Source of the DNA: Acetobacter cibinongensis
GTDB taxonomy: Bacteria > Pseudomonadota > Alphaproteobacteria > Acetobacterales > Acetobacteraceae
Direction: 5' to 3'
NCBI RefSeq assembly: GCF_000963925.1
Contig: NZ_BAMV01000011.1
Coordinates: 1 to 64,000 of the forward strand
Length of the DNA: 64,000 bases
Shown piece after piece: positions 1-9,616 of the stretch (its first letter is position 1; every line of letters starts with the position of its first letter). The notes below the pieces were generated by a model. That model was not told where the DNA came from. It worked only from the letters and a program-made list of their open reading frames with translations, and did no database searches. The translations under genes were made by a program, and so were the position numbers.

Positions 1-145
1 TCCGCATGTCCGACGGATAGGTCACCCGGTCCAGGGCAGGAAAACGGCCAAGTGTGGGGATAGGGGGAGGGGCATTGCCAGAAGTGCGCGGCCCGGAAGC
101 AACGGCGGAAAGAGTGGCCGTTTTTTTAGAAGGAGAACTGTCCAT
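1..145 (-). CDS. dxs: 1-deoxy-D-xylulose-5-phosphate synthase, N-terminal fragment (partial)
   Basis: The minus strand is open from an ATG at 145 through the window edge and encodes 48 residues. After a Ser/Thr/Pro-rich, probably disordered leader of about 35 residues it reads LDRVTYPSDMR, matching the start of Dxs proteins (pattern LLD.I..P.DLR.L). Dxs condenses pyruvate with glyceraldehyde 3-phosphate using thiamine diphosphate, the first step of the MEP isoprenoid pathway in the cytoplasm. A purine-rich stretch (GGAA) sits about 10 bases before the ATG. It is divergent from hpnH, so isoprenoid precursor supply and hopanoid tailoring share this intergenic region. Only the N terminus is visible, so the call rests on a short motif plus the neighbour; the rest lies outside the window. 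Confidence 0.72.
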   Translation of the reverse strand, partial: MDSSPSKKTATLSAVASGPRTSGNAPPPIPTLGRFPALDRVTYPSDMR

Positions 146-556
146 GCGATCGTTTCCATCTTCTTGCTTGTGGCATGCCAGAGGGCGGCCTGTGAGTAGT
201 CAGGCACGTTTCCGGCTGCCGTATGCGTGTCTTACGTCGCGCCAAATGTCTGTGGACATTGCGAACCGTCATTTTGGTTTAATGTTTCTGTCTTTAACGC
301 AAGGCTTTCGTGCAAACTAAGTCGTGATTGTGTCTTTTTTGTCACGCAAGTTTAAAAAGACTTGAGCTTGACAAATAGAGCGACCTATATGCAGGCCAAC
401 AGTTCCTGAATGCGTGGTGGTCCACCCCGTGCACGAGCGGTTGCCTCAAAACAGCAGGCTTAGCCGGTCAAGTGGCACAGCCACGTTTTTTGACACACTA
501 ACAGTCTCATCCAGTTTACGATACGGGCGTGAGATAAAGCGCCGGAGCGGGGGTTT
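146..556. promoter_or_regulatory. Divergent intergenic region between dxs and hpnH
   Basis: About 410 bases without a credible gene; the short reading frames here lack coding character. On the plus strand a possible sigma70 promoter for hpnH is TTGAGC at 363-368 and TATATG at about 387-392 with 18-base spacing. The pair is plausible but not strong. A GGAGCGGGGG ribosome binding site precedes the hpnH ATG at 557. No riboswitch or clear operator was recognised. Confidence 0.35.
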
Positions 557-1774
557 ATGGCCGTACCGATAATGCAGGCCGTCAGGGTCGGTAAATATGT
601 TGTCACACAGCATCTCAAACGGCGCGAGCGCTACCCGCTGGTGCTCATGCTTGAGCCGCTTTTCCGCTGCAATCTGGCCTGCGCCGGGTGCGGTAAGATT
701 GACTATCCTGCGGCTATCCTCAACCAGCGCATGACCGTGCAGGAATGTCTGGATGCGGATGCTGAAGCAGGCGCACCAGTTATTGCCGTGGCCGGGGGTG
801 AACCCCTGCTGCACAAGGAAATGCCGGAAATTATCCGTGGCCTGATCGCCCGGAAAAAATACGTCTATCTCTGCACCAATGCGCTTCTTCTCGAGAAGAA
901 GATGGATGAGTATGAACCCTCACCGTTCTTCTCATGGGACGTGCATCTGGATGGCGACAAAGCCATGCACGACTCCTCCGTCTGTCAGGATGGTGTGTAC
1001 GAACGTGCGGTTGCGGCCATTAAAAAAGCCAAGGCCCGTGGTTTCCGTCTGTCCATCAACTGCACCCTGTTTGATGGCGCAGACCCCAAGCGTATTGCCT
1101 CCTTCTTTGATGAAGTGATGGCAATGGGCGTGGATGGTATCATGACGGCGCCGGGTTACGCTTACGAGCGTGCACCTGATCAGGAACACTTCCTGAACCG
1201 CCAGAAAACCAAGCAGTTGTTCCGTGACGTCTTCCGTCTGGGTAAAGGCAAGAAGTGGCGCTTCACGCAGTCACCGCTCTTCCTGAACTTCCTGGCCGGG
1301 AACGAGCAGTATCATTGCACCCCGTGGGGTAAGCCGCTGCGTAACGTGTTTGGTTGGCAGCGCCCGTGCTATCTGCTGGGTGAAGGCTATGCCAAGTCTT
1401 TCAAAGAGTTGATGGAAGACACGAAGTGGGACGACTACGGCACGGGTAACTACGAAAAATGCGCTGACTGCATGGTGCATTCCGGTTACGAATCTACAGC
1501 CGTGATGGATGCCGTCCGTCGCCCCTGGCACATTGCCAAAGTTGCCCTGTTCGGACCGGAAACGGAAAAACCGATGGCACCGGAAATCTCGCTGGCTAAC
1601 CAGCGTCCGGCCCAGTACGTTTTTGCCCAGCAGGTTGAAGAGCAGATGGCCGATATTGCCGCGCGCAAACCTGCCAAGGCACCTCGCGTGAAGGTTATTC
1701 GGACTGAAGCCAAAGGGGACGCTGCCGCAGCAAAACCTGCTGTAGCACCAGTTGAAGCAACAGCTGCAGACTAA
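557..1774 (+). CDS. hpnH: Adenosyl-hopene transferase HpnH (radical SAM)
   Basis: This 405-residue radical SAM enzyme adds a 5'-deoxyadenosyl group to diploptene, the first step in building the C35 bacteriohopanepolyol side chain. The cluster-binding motif is RCNLACAGC, with Cys38, Cys42 and Cys45 (CxxxCxxC). The SAM-contact region AGGEPLLHKE follows near residue 80. A C-terminal cysteine group around CADCMVHSGYE (about residues 302-312) resembles the auxiliary region of the family. The last 35 or so residues are an Ala/Lys/Pro-rich tail likely to be disordered. The ATG is preceded by a strong GGAG-type ribosome binding site. A rho-independent terminator follows directly, so it appears monocistronic. 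Length and motifs fit HpnH closely. Confidence 0.93.
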   Translation: MAVPIMQAVRVGKYVVTQHLKRRERYPLVLMLEPLFRCNLACAGCGKIDYPAAILNQRMTVQECLDADAEAGAPVIAVAGGEPLLHKEMPEIIRGLIARKKYVYLCTNALLLEKKMDEYEPSPFFSWDVHLDGDKAMHDSSVCQDGVYERAVAAIKKAKARGFRLSINCTLFDGADPKRIASFFDEVMAMGVDGIMTAPGYAYERAPDQEHFLNRQKTKQLFRDVFRLGKGKKWRFTQSPLFLNFLAGNEQYHCTPWGKPLRNVFGWQRPCYLLGEGYAKSFKELMEDTKWDDYGTGNYEKCADCMVHSGYESTAVMDAVRRPWHIAKVALFGPETEKPMAPEISLANQRPAQYVFAQQVEEQMADIAARKPAKAPRVKVIRTEAKGDAAAAKPAVAPVEATAAD

Positions 1775-1810
1775 ACCAGACGGGTTTCCCGACTCGGTTT
1801 TTCAAGGAAA

Positions 1811-1839
1811 GCGGTTCTGGTATCAGAGCCGCTTTTTTT
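1811..1839 (+). terminator. Rho-independent terminator after hpnH
   Basis: Stem GCGGTTCTG / CAGAGCCGC (one G-U pair) with a four-base loop, followed by seven T. It lies 37 bases after the hpnH stop codon. Confidence 0.85.
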
Positions 1840-2051
1840 GTGCCTGAGGAAGAAACAGGACCAAATTAGGCTGTTTTATTGGTCTGGCTGACATACTGTG
1901 CCTGCATAAGCAGGTATGGTGGCGTATCAGAGCAGATACAGTGTTTTAAGGGGATATTCTGGCCGCACATGTGTCGTGTGGCTGGTTTTGGCGCGCAGGT
2001 TCCCGTAGTGTTATGCCTAGACATTCCGTCACGCAGGGCTCCCGCTTTTTC

Positions 2052-3350
2052 ATGACCGTTTCCATCCTCGTTATTTTCCTCCTCATTTTCCTGAACGCCG
2101 TTTTCGCCATGGGCGAACTGGCCCTTATTTCTGTCAGAACGCCAAGGCTGGCCATTCTGCGTGAACAGGGGTTGCGCGGGGCAGACCGCGCCATGCGGCT
2201 TGCAGAAGATCCACAGATTTTTCTTCCTACCGTTCAGGTGGGTATGACCCTTGTGTCCATTCTGGAAGGGACATTTGGTGGGGTACAGATTGAAGCCCAC
2301 CTGACCCCCATGCTGGAAAAAATAGACCTGATTCGCCCCTTTGCGAGCCAGGTATCCATGGTGGTTGTGGTACTCGCCATTACAGCGCTTATGCTGGTGC
2401 TGGGTGAACTGGTGCCCAAACAGCTTGCCTTGCGCCAGCCAGAAATTATGGCGGCCCGTCTGGCTTTGCCGCTGGAAATTCTGGCGACCGTTTCCCGCCC
2501 GATTGTGTCGGTGTTACGAAAGTCTTCCAACCTCGTGCTCAAACTGATGGGGGCAGGGGATGCCGTCAGCCAGACCCTGACGGAAGAGGAACTGAAAGCC
2601 TATATTGCCGAAGGTGCCCGGACAGGTGTGCTGGAGCATGAAGAGCGGACAATGATTGAGCGCATGCTCAGGCTGGCCGACAGGCCGGTGCGTGCCATCA
2701 TGACCCCACGGAACGAGCTGTACTGGATAGACCGGCATGCCGGGCGGGAAGCTCTGGTCAAGGCGCTAAAGGAAACCACCTACGCTCGTATTGTTGTGTG
2801 TGAAGGCGGCGTTGATAATCCGGTTGGTGTAGTGCTGGCCAAAGACATGCTGGACCGCACGCTGGATGGTATGCCTGTTTCCATAGAGGCTGGATTACGC
2901 CAGATGGTTGTGGTGCCAGACAGTATTTCAGCCTTTGATATGCTGGAGCGTATGCGCGGCATTCAGTTGGGTATTGCCTTCGTGTTTGACGAATATGGAT
3001 CCTTTGAAGGGATTGTCACCGCGTCTGACCTGTTTGACGCCATTGTTGGGGAGGGGCGGCCGGAAACACAACAGGCTGCCAATAATTCTCGTGAGGCAGC
3101 CCAGGATGACGTGCTGATACTGGATGGTACAGATTCTGCAGATGAAGTGAAGGACCGTCTGGGCCTTCGGGCTTTGCCTGATGAGGGAAGCTATCACACG
3201 CTGGGTGGGCTATTGCTGGCATTGCTTCGCCGTGTTCCGGCAACAGGCGATAAGGTGGCCTATTCAGGTTGGCTATTTGAAGTGCTGGATATGGAAGGCC
3301 GCCGTGTTTCTCGTGTGCGTGCCAGCCGTCAGATCTTGGCGGAAAACTGA
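2052..3350 (+). CDS. CNNM/CBS/CorC_HlyC membrane protein (hemolysin-family transporter)
   Basis: The product of 432 residues has the three-part layout of the HlyC/CorC (TlyC-like) family. An N-terminal CNNM (DUF21) membrane domain with about four hydrophobic segments spans roughly residues 1-190. A CBS pair follows, with the hallmark IMTPRNELYWID near residue 220. The C terminus is a CorC_HlyC domain of about 80 residues. Members are inner-membrane proteins linked to Mg2+ or Co2+ transport; the name hemolysin is historical. I chose the ATG at 2052 because translation from it begins MTVSILVIFLLIFLNAVFA, a direct membrane entry. The longer frame from 1971 adds polar, non-conserved residues. It is followed by a weak hairpin and then an AT-rich gap. 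The transported ion cannot be told from sequence. Confidence 0.85.
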   Translation: MTVSILVIFLLIFLNAVFAMGELALISVRTPRLAILREQGLRGADRAMRLAEDPQIFLPTVQVGMTLVSILEGTFGGVQIEAHLTPMLEKIDLIRPFASQVSMVVVVLAITALMLVLGELVPKQLALRQPEIMAARLALPLEILATVSRPIVSVLRKSSNLVLKLMGAGDAVSQTLTEEELKAYIAEGARTGVLEHEERTMIERMLRLADRPVRAIMTPRNELYWIDRHAGREALVKALKETTYARIVVCEGGVDNPVGVVLAKDMLDRTLDGMPVSIEAGLRQMVVVPDSISAFDMLERMRGIQLGIAFVFDEYGSFEGIVTASDLFDAIVGEGRPETQQAANNSREAAQDDVLILDGTDSADEVKDRLGLRALPDEGSYHTLGGLLLALLRRVPATGDKVAYSGWLFEVLDMEGRRVSRVRASRQILAEN

Positions 3351-3358
3351 GGCAGGCC

Positions 3359-3388
3359 ACCCGGCAGCCCACGGTTGCCGGGTAATTT
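3359..3388 (+). terminator. Putative terminator after the CorC-like gene
   Basis: Perfect 8-bp stem ACCCGGCA / TGCCGGGT, beginning 9 bases after the stop codon and followed by AATTT. The T run is short, so termination efficiency is uncertain. Confidence 0.5.
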
Positions 3389-3523
3389 CAGATAAAATTT
3401 TTTATTTCCTGATACTTGTAATTGTGAATTTTCATTCACCCTATAGTCTCTGAATACTAAAATTATATTTAATAAAATATACGGTGTGACAACGCAGTAA
3501 AAACATTGATCTTATTTAATTAT

Positions 3524-3542
3524 GCAAATAATTCTCATTTAC
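3524..3542. promoter_or_regulatory. Fur box upstream of siderophore receptor
   Basis: The sequence GCAAATAATTCTCATTTAC resembles the Fur consensus. Its reverse complement reads AATGAGAATTATTTGC, matching 15 of 16 bases of the site upstream of bfd at 34607-34625. It lies about 50 bases before the receptor start, in an AT-rich promoter region. This implies iron repression of the receptor gene. Confidence 0.72.
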
Positions 3543-3590
3543 GATAAGCCCTGCACCTGCGTCCGCAATGAAACATAAGTGAATTCGTAA

Positions 3591-5780
3591 ATGCCCGGCA
3601 GCAAGGCTATTTGTTTTAGCGTTCTCTCCCTTTTGTTGGCTTCTCAGGCTTTTGCTGCAGAACAGATCAAATCTTCTGATCTTTCGCATCAGGGGCGTGC
3701 TCCGACGAAAAGTCAGAAGAAAGCCAGTAAAAAAGAATTGGAACAGGTTGAGGTCCGCGGGCGTCGCGCCTCAACAACGGCGTCTTCTGCCACCAAGTCA
3801 GACACCCCTCTGGTGGAAACGGCTCAATCCGTCACTGTGGTAACCCGGAACCAAATGGATATTCGGGGTGTGCTGAACCTGAATCAGGCTGTGCGGTATG
3901 CTGCTGGCATTACGCCAGATCTGCGTGGCGGCGTGGGAACACGCTATGACCAGTTTGCTCTGCGTGGGTTCACTGTCCCGACATTTCTGGATGGCCTGAA
4001 GCTGCAAAAAGGTCTGGGTTATGCATCAGCGCAAACCGATACCTCGCGCCTTGACCGGATTGAAATTCTTAAAGGTCCGGCTTCGGCTTTGTACGGGCAG
4101 TCCAGCCCAGGGGGGCTGACAGCCCTTTCAAGCAAGCTGCCGACCGCTGAGCGGTTTTATGGTGGGGTGAATGCTACCGGCGGCATGTTTGACTTATACC
4201 GTGTTGATGCTGATGTCGGGGGATATGCCACCCAGAACGGCATGGTGCGGTACCGGCTTTATGGAACCATTAACGGCCAGCACACGCAATTGGCGCGTAC
4301 AGGCAGCCGCCGGTTCAGCATAAGCCCGTCTTTTACATTTGGGGGAGATGGTCCAACAACCCTCACACTGCTTGGCAACTACCAGTACGACCCGGAAAAC
4401 GGAACATATGGTGGCGTGCCGTTGGTAGGCTCTCTCAAACCGGCTGCCTTTGGGTATTTGCCGCGTAATTTTTATGATGGTGACGTGCCTTTTGAAAAAT
4501 TCAACCGTCGGCATGGCTCCATTACTTATATTTTCAATCATAAATTCAATGATAAATGGAGCTTCACAACCCGCGGTCGTTACGACGATATCAAGACTAT
4601 ATATCGTAGTATTTATAATGCGGGGTATTATACCAATGAAGCGGCTGGCCTTTTGCCACGCTATGCCTTTGGTACTAACGAGCATGCCAACAATCTTCAG
4701 TTTGACAGCCAGTTTAAAGGGCATGTCACGACAGGCCCACTCACGCATAGCCTGATGTTTGGCTTTGACTATATGCAGCAGCACGCCACGGAAACAGCTT
4801 TCTCAGGGGCGGCCCCTGTCATGAACGTGTTCCATCCTGATTATCGGATGGTTGTTGCTGATATGTCTCCCTACATCAATTATGTAACAGATTCTCATCA
4901 GGCAGGTGTGTATGGTCAGGATGAAATTCGTTTCAAACGCCTGATCATAACAGGAAGTTTGCGGAATGACTGGTACCATTCCCACCAGATGGAACATATA
5001 AGGAATTCGCTGACAACGCAGTCCAATAGCCAGATAACATGGCGCGCTTCCGGCTTGTATCATTTTGACTTTGGCTTGGCACCGTACATCAGTTACTCAA
5101 CGTCCTTTGAGCCTCAAACCGGCATTGTTTCAAACAATGGCGGCCAGACCTTCCGACAGGCAGACCCAAGTATTGGCAAGCAGTTAGAAGGCGGGCTGAA
5201 ATATCAGGTTCCTGGCACGTCAATTTTGCTGACAGCCGCAGGCTTCCACATTGAAAAAACCAATGTTCTGGTGAGTGTTGCAAACTCTCCTTACAGCATA
5301 CAAAATGGCTTGGTCCATTCAGATGGTTTTGAATTTGAAGCCCATGCGGAACCTTATAAAAACCTGATGATTACAGCTGCTGTGAGTGTCCAGAAGGTAA
5401 AAGACAACACGACAGGCAAACCGCTTATCCAGACAGGCAAGGGGAATGCCTCCCTGTTTGTTTTCTACACCATGTCATCCGGGCCTGTTAAAGGATTGGG
5501 GTTTGGGGGTGGTATGCGGTACACAGCCAAAGCATATGGCGGCGAAGCCTCCTACGGCAGCGTGTGGGTGCCAAATTACGCGCTCTTTGATGGCTCTATC
5601 CGGTACGACCTGTCCAAGCTGTCCTCCTCCCTGCATGGTTGGAATGTCTCAGCTAGTGTCAGGAATATTTTTGACAAGAAGTTTGTTGCCAACTGCCTTG
5701 CCTATGCATCTTACGGGCAGGAGTTCTGTTACTATGGCGAGCGGCGAAATGCGCAGGCGTCCATTGGGTATAGTTGGTAA
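3591..5780 (+). CDS. TonB-dependent siderophore receptor
   Basis: A 729-residue outer-membrane receptor. It begins with a signal peptide (hydrophobic core FSVLSLLLASQAFA, probable cleavage before AEQ). A plug domain follows, with the conserved stretches ETAQSVTVVTR, FALRGF and RIEILKGPASALYGQSSPGG. The remainder is a beta-barrel ending in an aromatic residue (Trp), as outer-membrane proteins require. The LKGPASALYG.. SPGG form of the plug is typical of the FhuA/FpvA/FoxA group of ferric-siderophore receptors (hydroxamate-like). The upstream Fur box supports iron regulation. No siderophore synthesis or ABC uptake genes are adjacent, so the ligand is probably a xenosiderophore, but this cannot be fixed from sequence. 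The ATG lacks a strong Shine-Dalgarno sequence. Confidence 0.9.
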   Translation: MPGSKAICFSVLSLLLASQAFAAEQIKSSDLSHQGRAPTKSQKKASKKELEQVEVRGRRASTTASSATKSDTPLVETAQSVTVVTRNQMDIRGVLNLNQAVRYAAGITPDLRGGVGTRYDQFALRGFTVPTFLDGLKLQKGLGYASAQTDTSRLDRIEILKGPASALYGQSSPGGLTALSSKLPTAERFYGGVNATGGMFDLYRVDADVGGYATQNGMVRYRLYGTINGQHTQLARTGSRRFSISPSFTFGGDGPTTLTLLGNYQYDPENGTYGGVPLVGSLKPAAFGYLPRNFYDGDVPFEKFNRRHGSITYIFNHKFNDKWSFTTRGRYDDIKTIYRSIYNAGYYTNEAAGLLPRYAFGTNEHANNLQFDSQFKGHVTTGPLTHSLMFGFDYMQQHATETAFSGAAPVMNVFHPDYRMVVADMSPYINYVTDSHQAGVYGQDEIRFKRLIITGSLRNDWYHSHQMEHIRNSLTTQSNSQITWRASGLYHFDFGLAPYISYSTSFEPQTGIVSNNGGQTFRQADPSIGKQLEGGLKYQVPGTSILLTAAGFHIEKTNVLVSVANSPYSIQNGLVHSDGFEFEAHAEPYKNLMITAAVSVQKVKDNTTGKPLIQTGKGNASLFVFYTMSSGPVKGLGFGGGMRYTAKAYGGEASYGSVWVPNYALFDGSIRYDLSKLSSSLHGWNVSASVRNIFDKKFVANCLAYASYGQEFCYYGERRNAQASIGYSW

Positions 5781-5834
5781 TGTGACAAGCGGCTAAGGGA
5801 TTTTTCCTCTGCTGCTCAAAAATAAAAACATGGT

Positions 5835-5868
5835 TGCACGGCCTTACCTTTAATAGGGGGCTGTGCAT
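5835..5868 (+). terminator. Weak hairpin after the siderophore receptor
   Basis: TGCACGGCC pairs with GGCTGTGCA (one G-U) across a 16-base loop. No T run follows, so it may only be an mRNA 3' end structure. The rest of the 312-base gap before the next gene (5781-6092) shows an AT-rich segment around 6000-6020 that may hold the promoter, and nothing else I could support. Confidence 0.3.
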
Positions 5869-6092
5869 CATAGTCCCGGCTTCATTCACTAAATTAGTAA
5901 GTTCAGTGTTTGGCATCTGCTCTGGCAGTGTCTCAAAACAGCTTCCACCCTGCGGCTAGCAGCTTGCGTAACGCGCGCCACTATACACATGTCGCATTAG
6001 TTTATTATTGATATATCGCAACAACATGATACGACTGCAGGAGAGAAATTACAGGAACTCCACGTTTATAAAGGCGCCGGGTACACACGCAA

Positions 6093-9000
6093 ATGGCTAC
6101 TCTTAAAGATTTTTCCTACCGTTCTAAGCGGCTCCTTCTGTCATGCAGCTCTTGGGTTTGCCTCTCACTGCCGCTTCAAGCTGGCGCGGCAACCAGCTAT
6201 GTAAGAGAGCCTTCTGTTTCCGGCCAGACCGTTCTGTTCAATGCCGAGCAGTCTATCTGGAGTGCGCCACTTGCTGGCGGTAAGGCCCAGCGCCTGACAA
6301 GTGCGCCCCATGCACCCCATGACATTGACCCACACCCTGTTCTTTCACCAGACGGAAGCCAGATAGCATTTCTGGCTAATTTTGATGGCCCGTCAGAAAT
6401 TTATATCATGCCCACAACCGGAGGAGTGCCGCGCAGGCTTACTTATGAAAATGGGCGGATGCGCCTTATAGCGTGGGACAAAAATGCCGGGATTCTTTTT
6501 GCTGCTCCGGCCGCCAAAGGCCCTTATTATTTTTACACTGTTGCAGCGGTTGATCTGCAAACAGGTAAAAAAAGCCTCTACCCTCTAGCAAATGCGAATG
6601 ATGCTGCTCTGAGTGATGATGGCCGCTGGATTTATTTCACTCGTTTTGGCTTGAGCATGACGCGTGACAATATGCGCGCCTACCGTGGTGGCGGTATGTC
6701 CCAGCTCTGGCGATTTGACCTGAAAGAGGGAAAAGAAGCGGAGCGTATTGGGTCGCGGCAGGTCAATCTGATCCGGCCTATGCCGTGGCATGACCGCCTG
6801 ATTGTCCTCTCGGATGAAAATGAGCGTTATAATCTGTGGAGCCTTGCGGCAGATGGCTCAGATGCAAAGCAGCTCACACACTTTACAGATTACAGTGTTC
6901 TGGAAGCCAGCATTTCCGGCGATCATGTTGTCTTCCGGAAAGGTGCTGACCTGTATCAGTACGACCTGACAACAAACGAGACAAAGCCTGTCGCGCTTGA
7001 TCTGGTGTCCGACAACATACCACGCACACCTTATTGGCTGTCAAAACCGGCTAAATTCTTAACGGACATGGTTCTGTCCGCCAAGGGTGATGCAGCGGTT
7101 TTCACCATGCGCGGACATGCGGTGGTTGCTGGCCCTTCTCCCCGCAGGCAGGTGGTTATTGCAACGCCGGATACGGTGCGTTTGCGTCATGCTCAGCTTA
7201 GCCCGGATGGAAAATCTGTTATTGCGTTCAGTGATGCCAAAGGGGAATCCAGCATCTGGCGTTTTGCAGCAGATGGGAGTGGTACTGGCGAGCAACTGAA
7301 TGATGCGGTAGCGGCTGAGCCTGTTGCGCTGTCGGTCTCGCCTGATGGTAAACAGATTGCCCATACAGATCTTGCTGGTCGTTTGTGGCTTCTGGATATC
7401 GCCACGAAAAAAGACCAGATCATCGACACAGCTACAACCGATGGCACCAGCAGCTTTGACGGTTTATCCTGGTCAGCAGATGGCAAAATACTGGCTTTTG
7501 TCAGAACCCGTGGCTCCAACCTGCGCCGCCAGATTGCTTTTTATGATACTGGTTCCAAGCGGCTGGAGTGGGTGACGGATGGCCGGTATGAATCCTATAC
7601 GCCCACCTTCTCCCCTGATGGAAAATGGCTGTGGTTTTTGTCAGACCGGAATTTTTCACTCGGCAACAACTCCCCGTGGGGTGACCGTAATCTAGGTCCG
7701 GCCTTTGCCCACAGAACGGGAATTTACGCGCTCGCCTTGCAAAAAAAGAGCCATTTCCCGTTCCAGCCTTCAACCGAGCTGGATGAGCCATCTGATCATA
7801 AAGAGGATGAAAAAAAGAAAGACGATAAAAGCAAATCGCAGCCCAAAAAACCTCTGCCTGCTATAGAATGGGACGGTCTGGCTGCGCGTCTTTACAAAGT
7901 GCCTGTTCCCGCGGCTGATTATCGTGGGCTGGGCGCTACAGATGAGTTCCTGTATACGCTGGATACGTCTGAGGATACCGGGCCGCTCAAGTCCATCCAT
8001 ATTGATAATAATGAACATAAGATCGAGACATTTGCGCCTAAGGTCAGTGATTTTGACGTCACCCCGGATGGTAAGACCATTATGGTTGTGACAAATGATG
8101 CCAAAAAAGATGCGCCAGATCTTTTTATCGCACCAACAACTGCCAAAAAGCCTGATGATCTGGCAGGGAAAACACTCGATATTTCAGGCCTGCGCCTGCG
8201 CATAGACCCAGTGCAGGAGTGGAATGAAGAATTCCTTGATGCCTGGCGTATTCATCGGGATCATTATTATGACCATGCCCTGCATGGTGTAGACTGGCCG
8301 GGTATTCGCAAACATTTTGAACCTTTGCTGGCGCGGGTTGGCGATCGTTCTGATCTTGATGATGTTCTGGCCCAGATGGTTGCGGAAATTGGGGCAATGC
8401 ATTCCCAGATCATTCCAGCCAAAAGCACGGAAAAACCGGCAACCTCACTCGTTGCCAGCCTGGGTGCTTATCTGGTGCGTGAAGCGGGTACAGGCTTCCG
8501 GGTAGAGCATATCTATCAGGGCGATACAGATCTGCCAGATCAGCAGTCTCCGCTGGCCGCACCAGGTGTTGATGCGCAGAATGGTGATGTTATCACTGCT
8601 GTGAATGGGCAATCGACCGTTAACGTCCCGGACCTCTCGGTTCTACTAGCAGATCAGGCAAACAAGCAGGTTCTTCTTACCCTTTCCAGAAAGGGCAAAG
8701 AGCATAAGGTCATTGTCACAGCCGTGAGCGCTAACGATGAGCGAGACCTGCGTACGCGTGATTGGGAAATTGACCGCGCCAATACGGTAGAGAAAGCCAG
8801 CCAGGGCACAATTGGCTACCTGCATCTGGGCGGCATGACGGGCGAAGATATGGAATCCTTCACTCGGGAATTCTATGCCAATATTGATAAAAAAGGCCTT
8901 GTTATTGATGTCAGAGGCAACAACGGCGGCAATATTGATAGCTGGGTTCTGACACAACTTATGCGGCGGCCTTGGATGTTCTGGGCACGGTATGGCAACG

Positions 9001-9419
9001 CCCCGTCTGTCAACTTCCAGCAGGCATTTCAGGGACAGATTGCCGTGATTACCGATGAACGGACCTATTCAGACGGCGAGGCTTTTGCACAGGGTATTGA
9101 AGCGCTTCACCTTGCCCCTGTTATTGGTGAACGCACGGCTGGTGCCGGTGTATGGCTTTCTGACGGAACGCGGCTCATGGACATGGGCAGTGCGCGCACG
9201 GCTGAAAACCCATATTTTGATATGCAGGGCCACTGGCTTGTTGAAAACAAGGGCGTGACGCCGGACATTGAGGTGGAAAACATGCCTGTTGCCACCTTCA
9301 ATGGGCAGGACCAGCAGCTTGAGGCGGCGCTGACATATTTGCAGAAGCAAATAACGGAGCACCCGTTGTCTGTTCTGAAGCCCGATGTTTTTGATGCGCC
9401 TACAACGACTACGCCATAA
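6093..9419 (+). CDS. Tricorn-like S41 family peptidase with beta-propeller
   Basis: A 1108-residue protein organised like archaeal Tricorn protease. A signal-like N terminus (LPLQAGAA) is followed by WD40/TolB-type propeller repeats, seen as recurrent SPDG, DGK and RLT motifs over about residues 35-560. A Lys/Asp/Glu-rich linker lies near residues 572-590, a tricorn core domain near 700-770, a PDZ-like segment near 790-900, and a C-terminal S41 (TSPc) domain. The S41 part contains the oxyanion strand GLVIDVRGNNGG and the nucleophile context RTYSDGEAFA, where Ser is the predicted catalytic residue. Such proteins degrade peptides or unfolded proteins; the signal-like N terminus suggests a periplasmic location. 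It is followed by a strong terminator and transcribed alone. Confidence 0.87.
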   Translation: MATLKDFSYRSKRLLLSCSSWVCLSLPLQAGAATSYVREPSVSGQTVLFNAEQSIWSAPLAGGKAQRLTSAPHAPHDIDPHPVLSPDGSQIAFLANFDGPSEIYIMPTTGGVPRRLTYENGRMRLIAWDKNAGILFAAPAAKGPYYFYTVAAVDLQTGKKSLYPLANANDAALSDDGRWIYFTRFGLSMTRDNMRAYRGGGMSQLWRFDLKEGKEAERIGSRQVNLIRPMPWHDRLIVLSDENERYNLWSLAADGSDAKQLTHFTDYSVLEASISGDHVVFRKGADLYQYDLTTNETKPVALDLVSDNIPRTPYWLSKPAKFLTDMVLSAKGDAAVFTMRGHAVVAGPSPRRQVVIATPDTVRLRHAQLSPDGKSVIAFSDAKGESSIWRFAADGSGTGEQLNDAVAAEPVALSVSPDGKQIAHTDLAGRLWLLDIATKKDQIIDTATTDGTSSFDGLSWSADGKILAFVRTRGSNLRRQIAFYDTGSKRLEWVTDGRYESYTPTFSPDGKWLWFLSDRNFSLGNNSPWGDRNLGPAFAHRTGIYALALQKKSHFPFQPSTELDEPSDHKEDEKKKDDKSKSQPKKPLPAIEWDGLAARLYKVPVPAADYRGLGATDEFLYTLDTSEDTGPLKSIHIDNNEHKIETFAPKVSDFDVTPDGKTIMVVTNDAKKDAPDLFIAPTTAKKPDDLAGKTLDISGLRLRIDPVQEWNEEFLDAWRIHRDHYYDHALHGVDWPGIRKHFEPLLARVGDRSDLDDVLAQMVAEIGAMHSQIIPAKSTEKPATSLVASLGAYLVREAGTGFRVEHIYQGDTDLPDQQSPLAAPGVDAQNGDVITAVNGQSTVNVPDLSVLLADQANKQVLLTLSRKGKEHKVIVTAVSANDERDLRTRDWEIDRANTVEKASQGTIGYLHLGGMTGEDMESFTREFYANIDKKGLVIDVRGNNGGNIDSWVLTQLMRRPWMFWARYGNAPSVNFQQAFQGQIAVITDERTYSDGEAFAQGIEALHLAPVIGERTAGAGVWLSDGTRLMDMGSARTAENPYFDMQGHWLVENKGVTPDIEVENMPVATFNGQDQQLEAALTYLQKQITEHPLSVLKPDVFDAPTTTTP

Positions 9420-9434
9420 GTCGTTCAAGGTTTG

Positions 9435-9475
9435 GCCAGTTAAGCTCAACTCTCTGAGCTTAACTGGCTTCTTTT
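9435..9475 (+). terminator. Rho-independent terminator after the S41 peptidase
   Basis: A perfect 14-bp stem (GCCAGTTAAGCTCA / TGAGCTTAACTGGC) with a 6-base loop ACTCTC, followed by TTCTTTTT. It lies 16 bases after the stop codon. Confidence 0.92.
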
Positions 9476-9476
9476 T

Positions 9477-9516
9477 AAAAAACTGCGAAATACAGACCCC
9501 TGTTTTCGCAGTTTTG
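9477..9516. terminator. Second hairpin, possibly bidirectional terminator
   Basis: AAAAACTGCGAAA pairs with TTTCGCAGTTTT around a 13-base loop. The A run on one side and T run on the other allow function on both strands. It directly follows the S41 terminator and precedes the end of the convergent alpha-E gene. Confidence 0.6.
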
Positions 9517-9616
9517 GGTGGTGCAGGTTAGATAAAACCAAAGTGGTCTTGCTGCCGGTAAGCCGTCATAGTAGCTGTCAGGTAAATCAGTTTTTATGTG
9601 ACGTCGGTAATACGTT

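Noticed and set aside
54..320. Open frame of 88 codons on the plus strand before hpnH
   Set aside because: It overlaps the dxs 5' end on the other strand, has no ribosome binding site or recognised domain, and its composition is not gene-like.
1866..2300. 144-codon minus-strand frame overlapping the CorC-like gene
   Set aside because: It is antisense to a clear plus-strand gene and has no conserved features.
8646..8957. 103-codon frame antisense to the S41 peptidase
   Set aside because: It lies wholly within a well-supported gene on the opposite strand.
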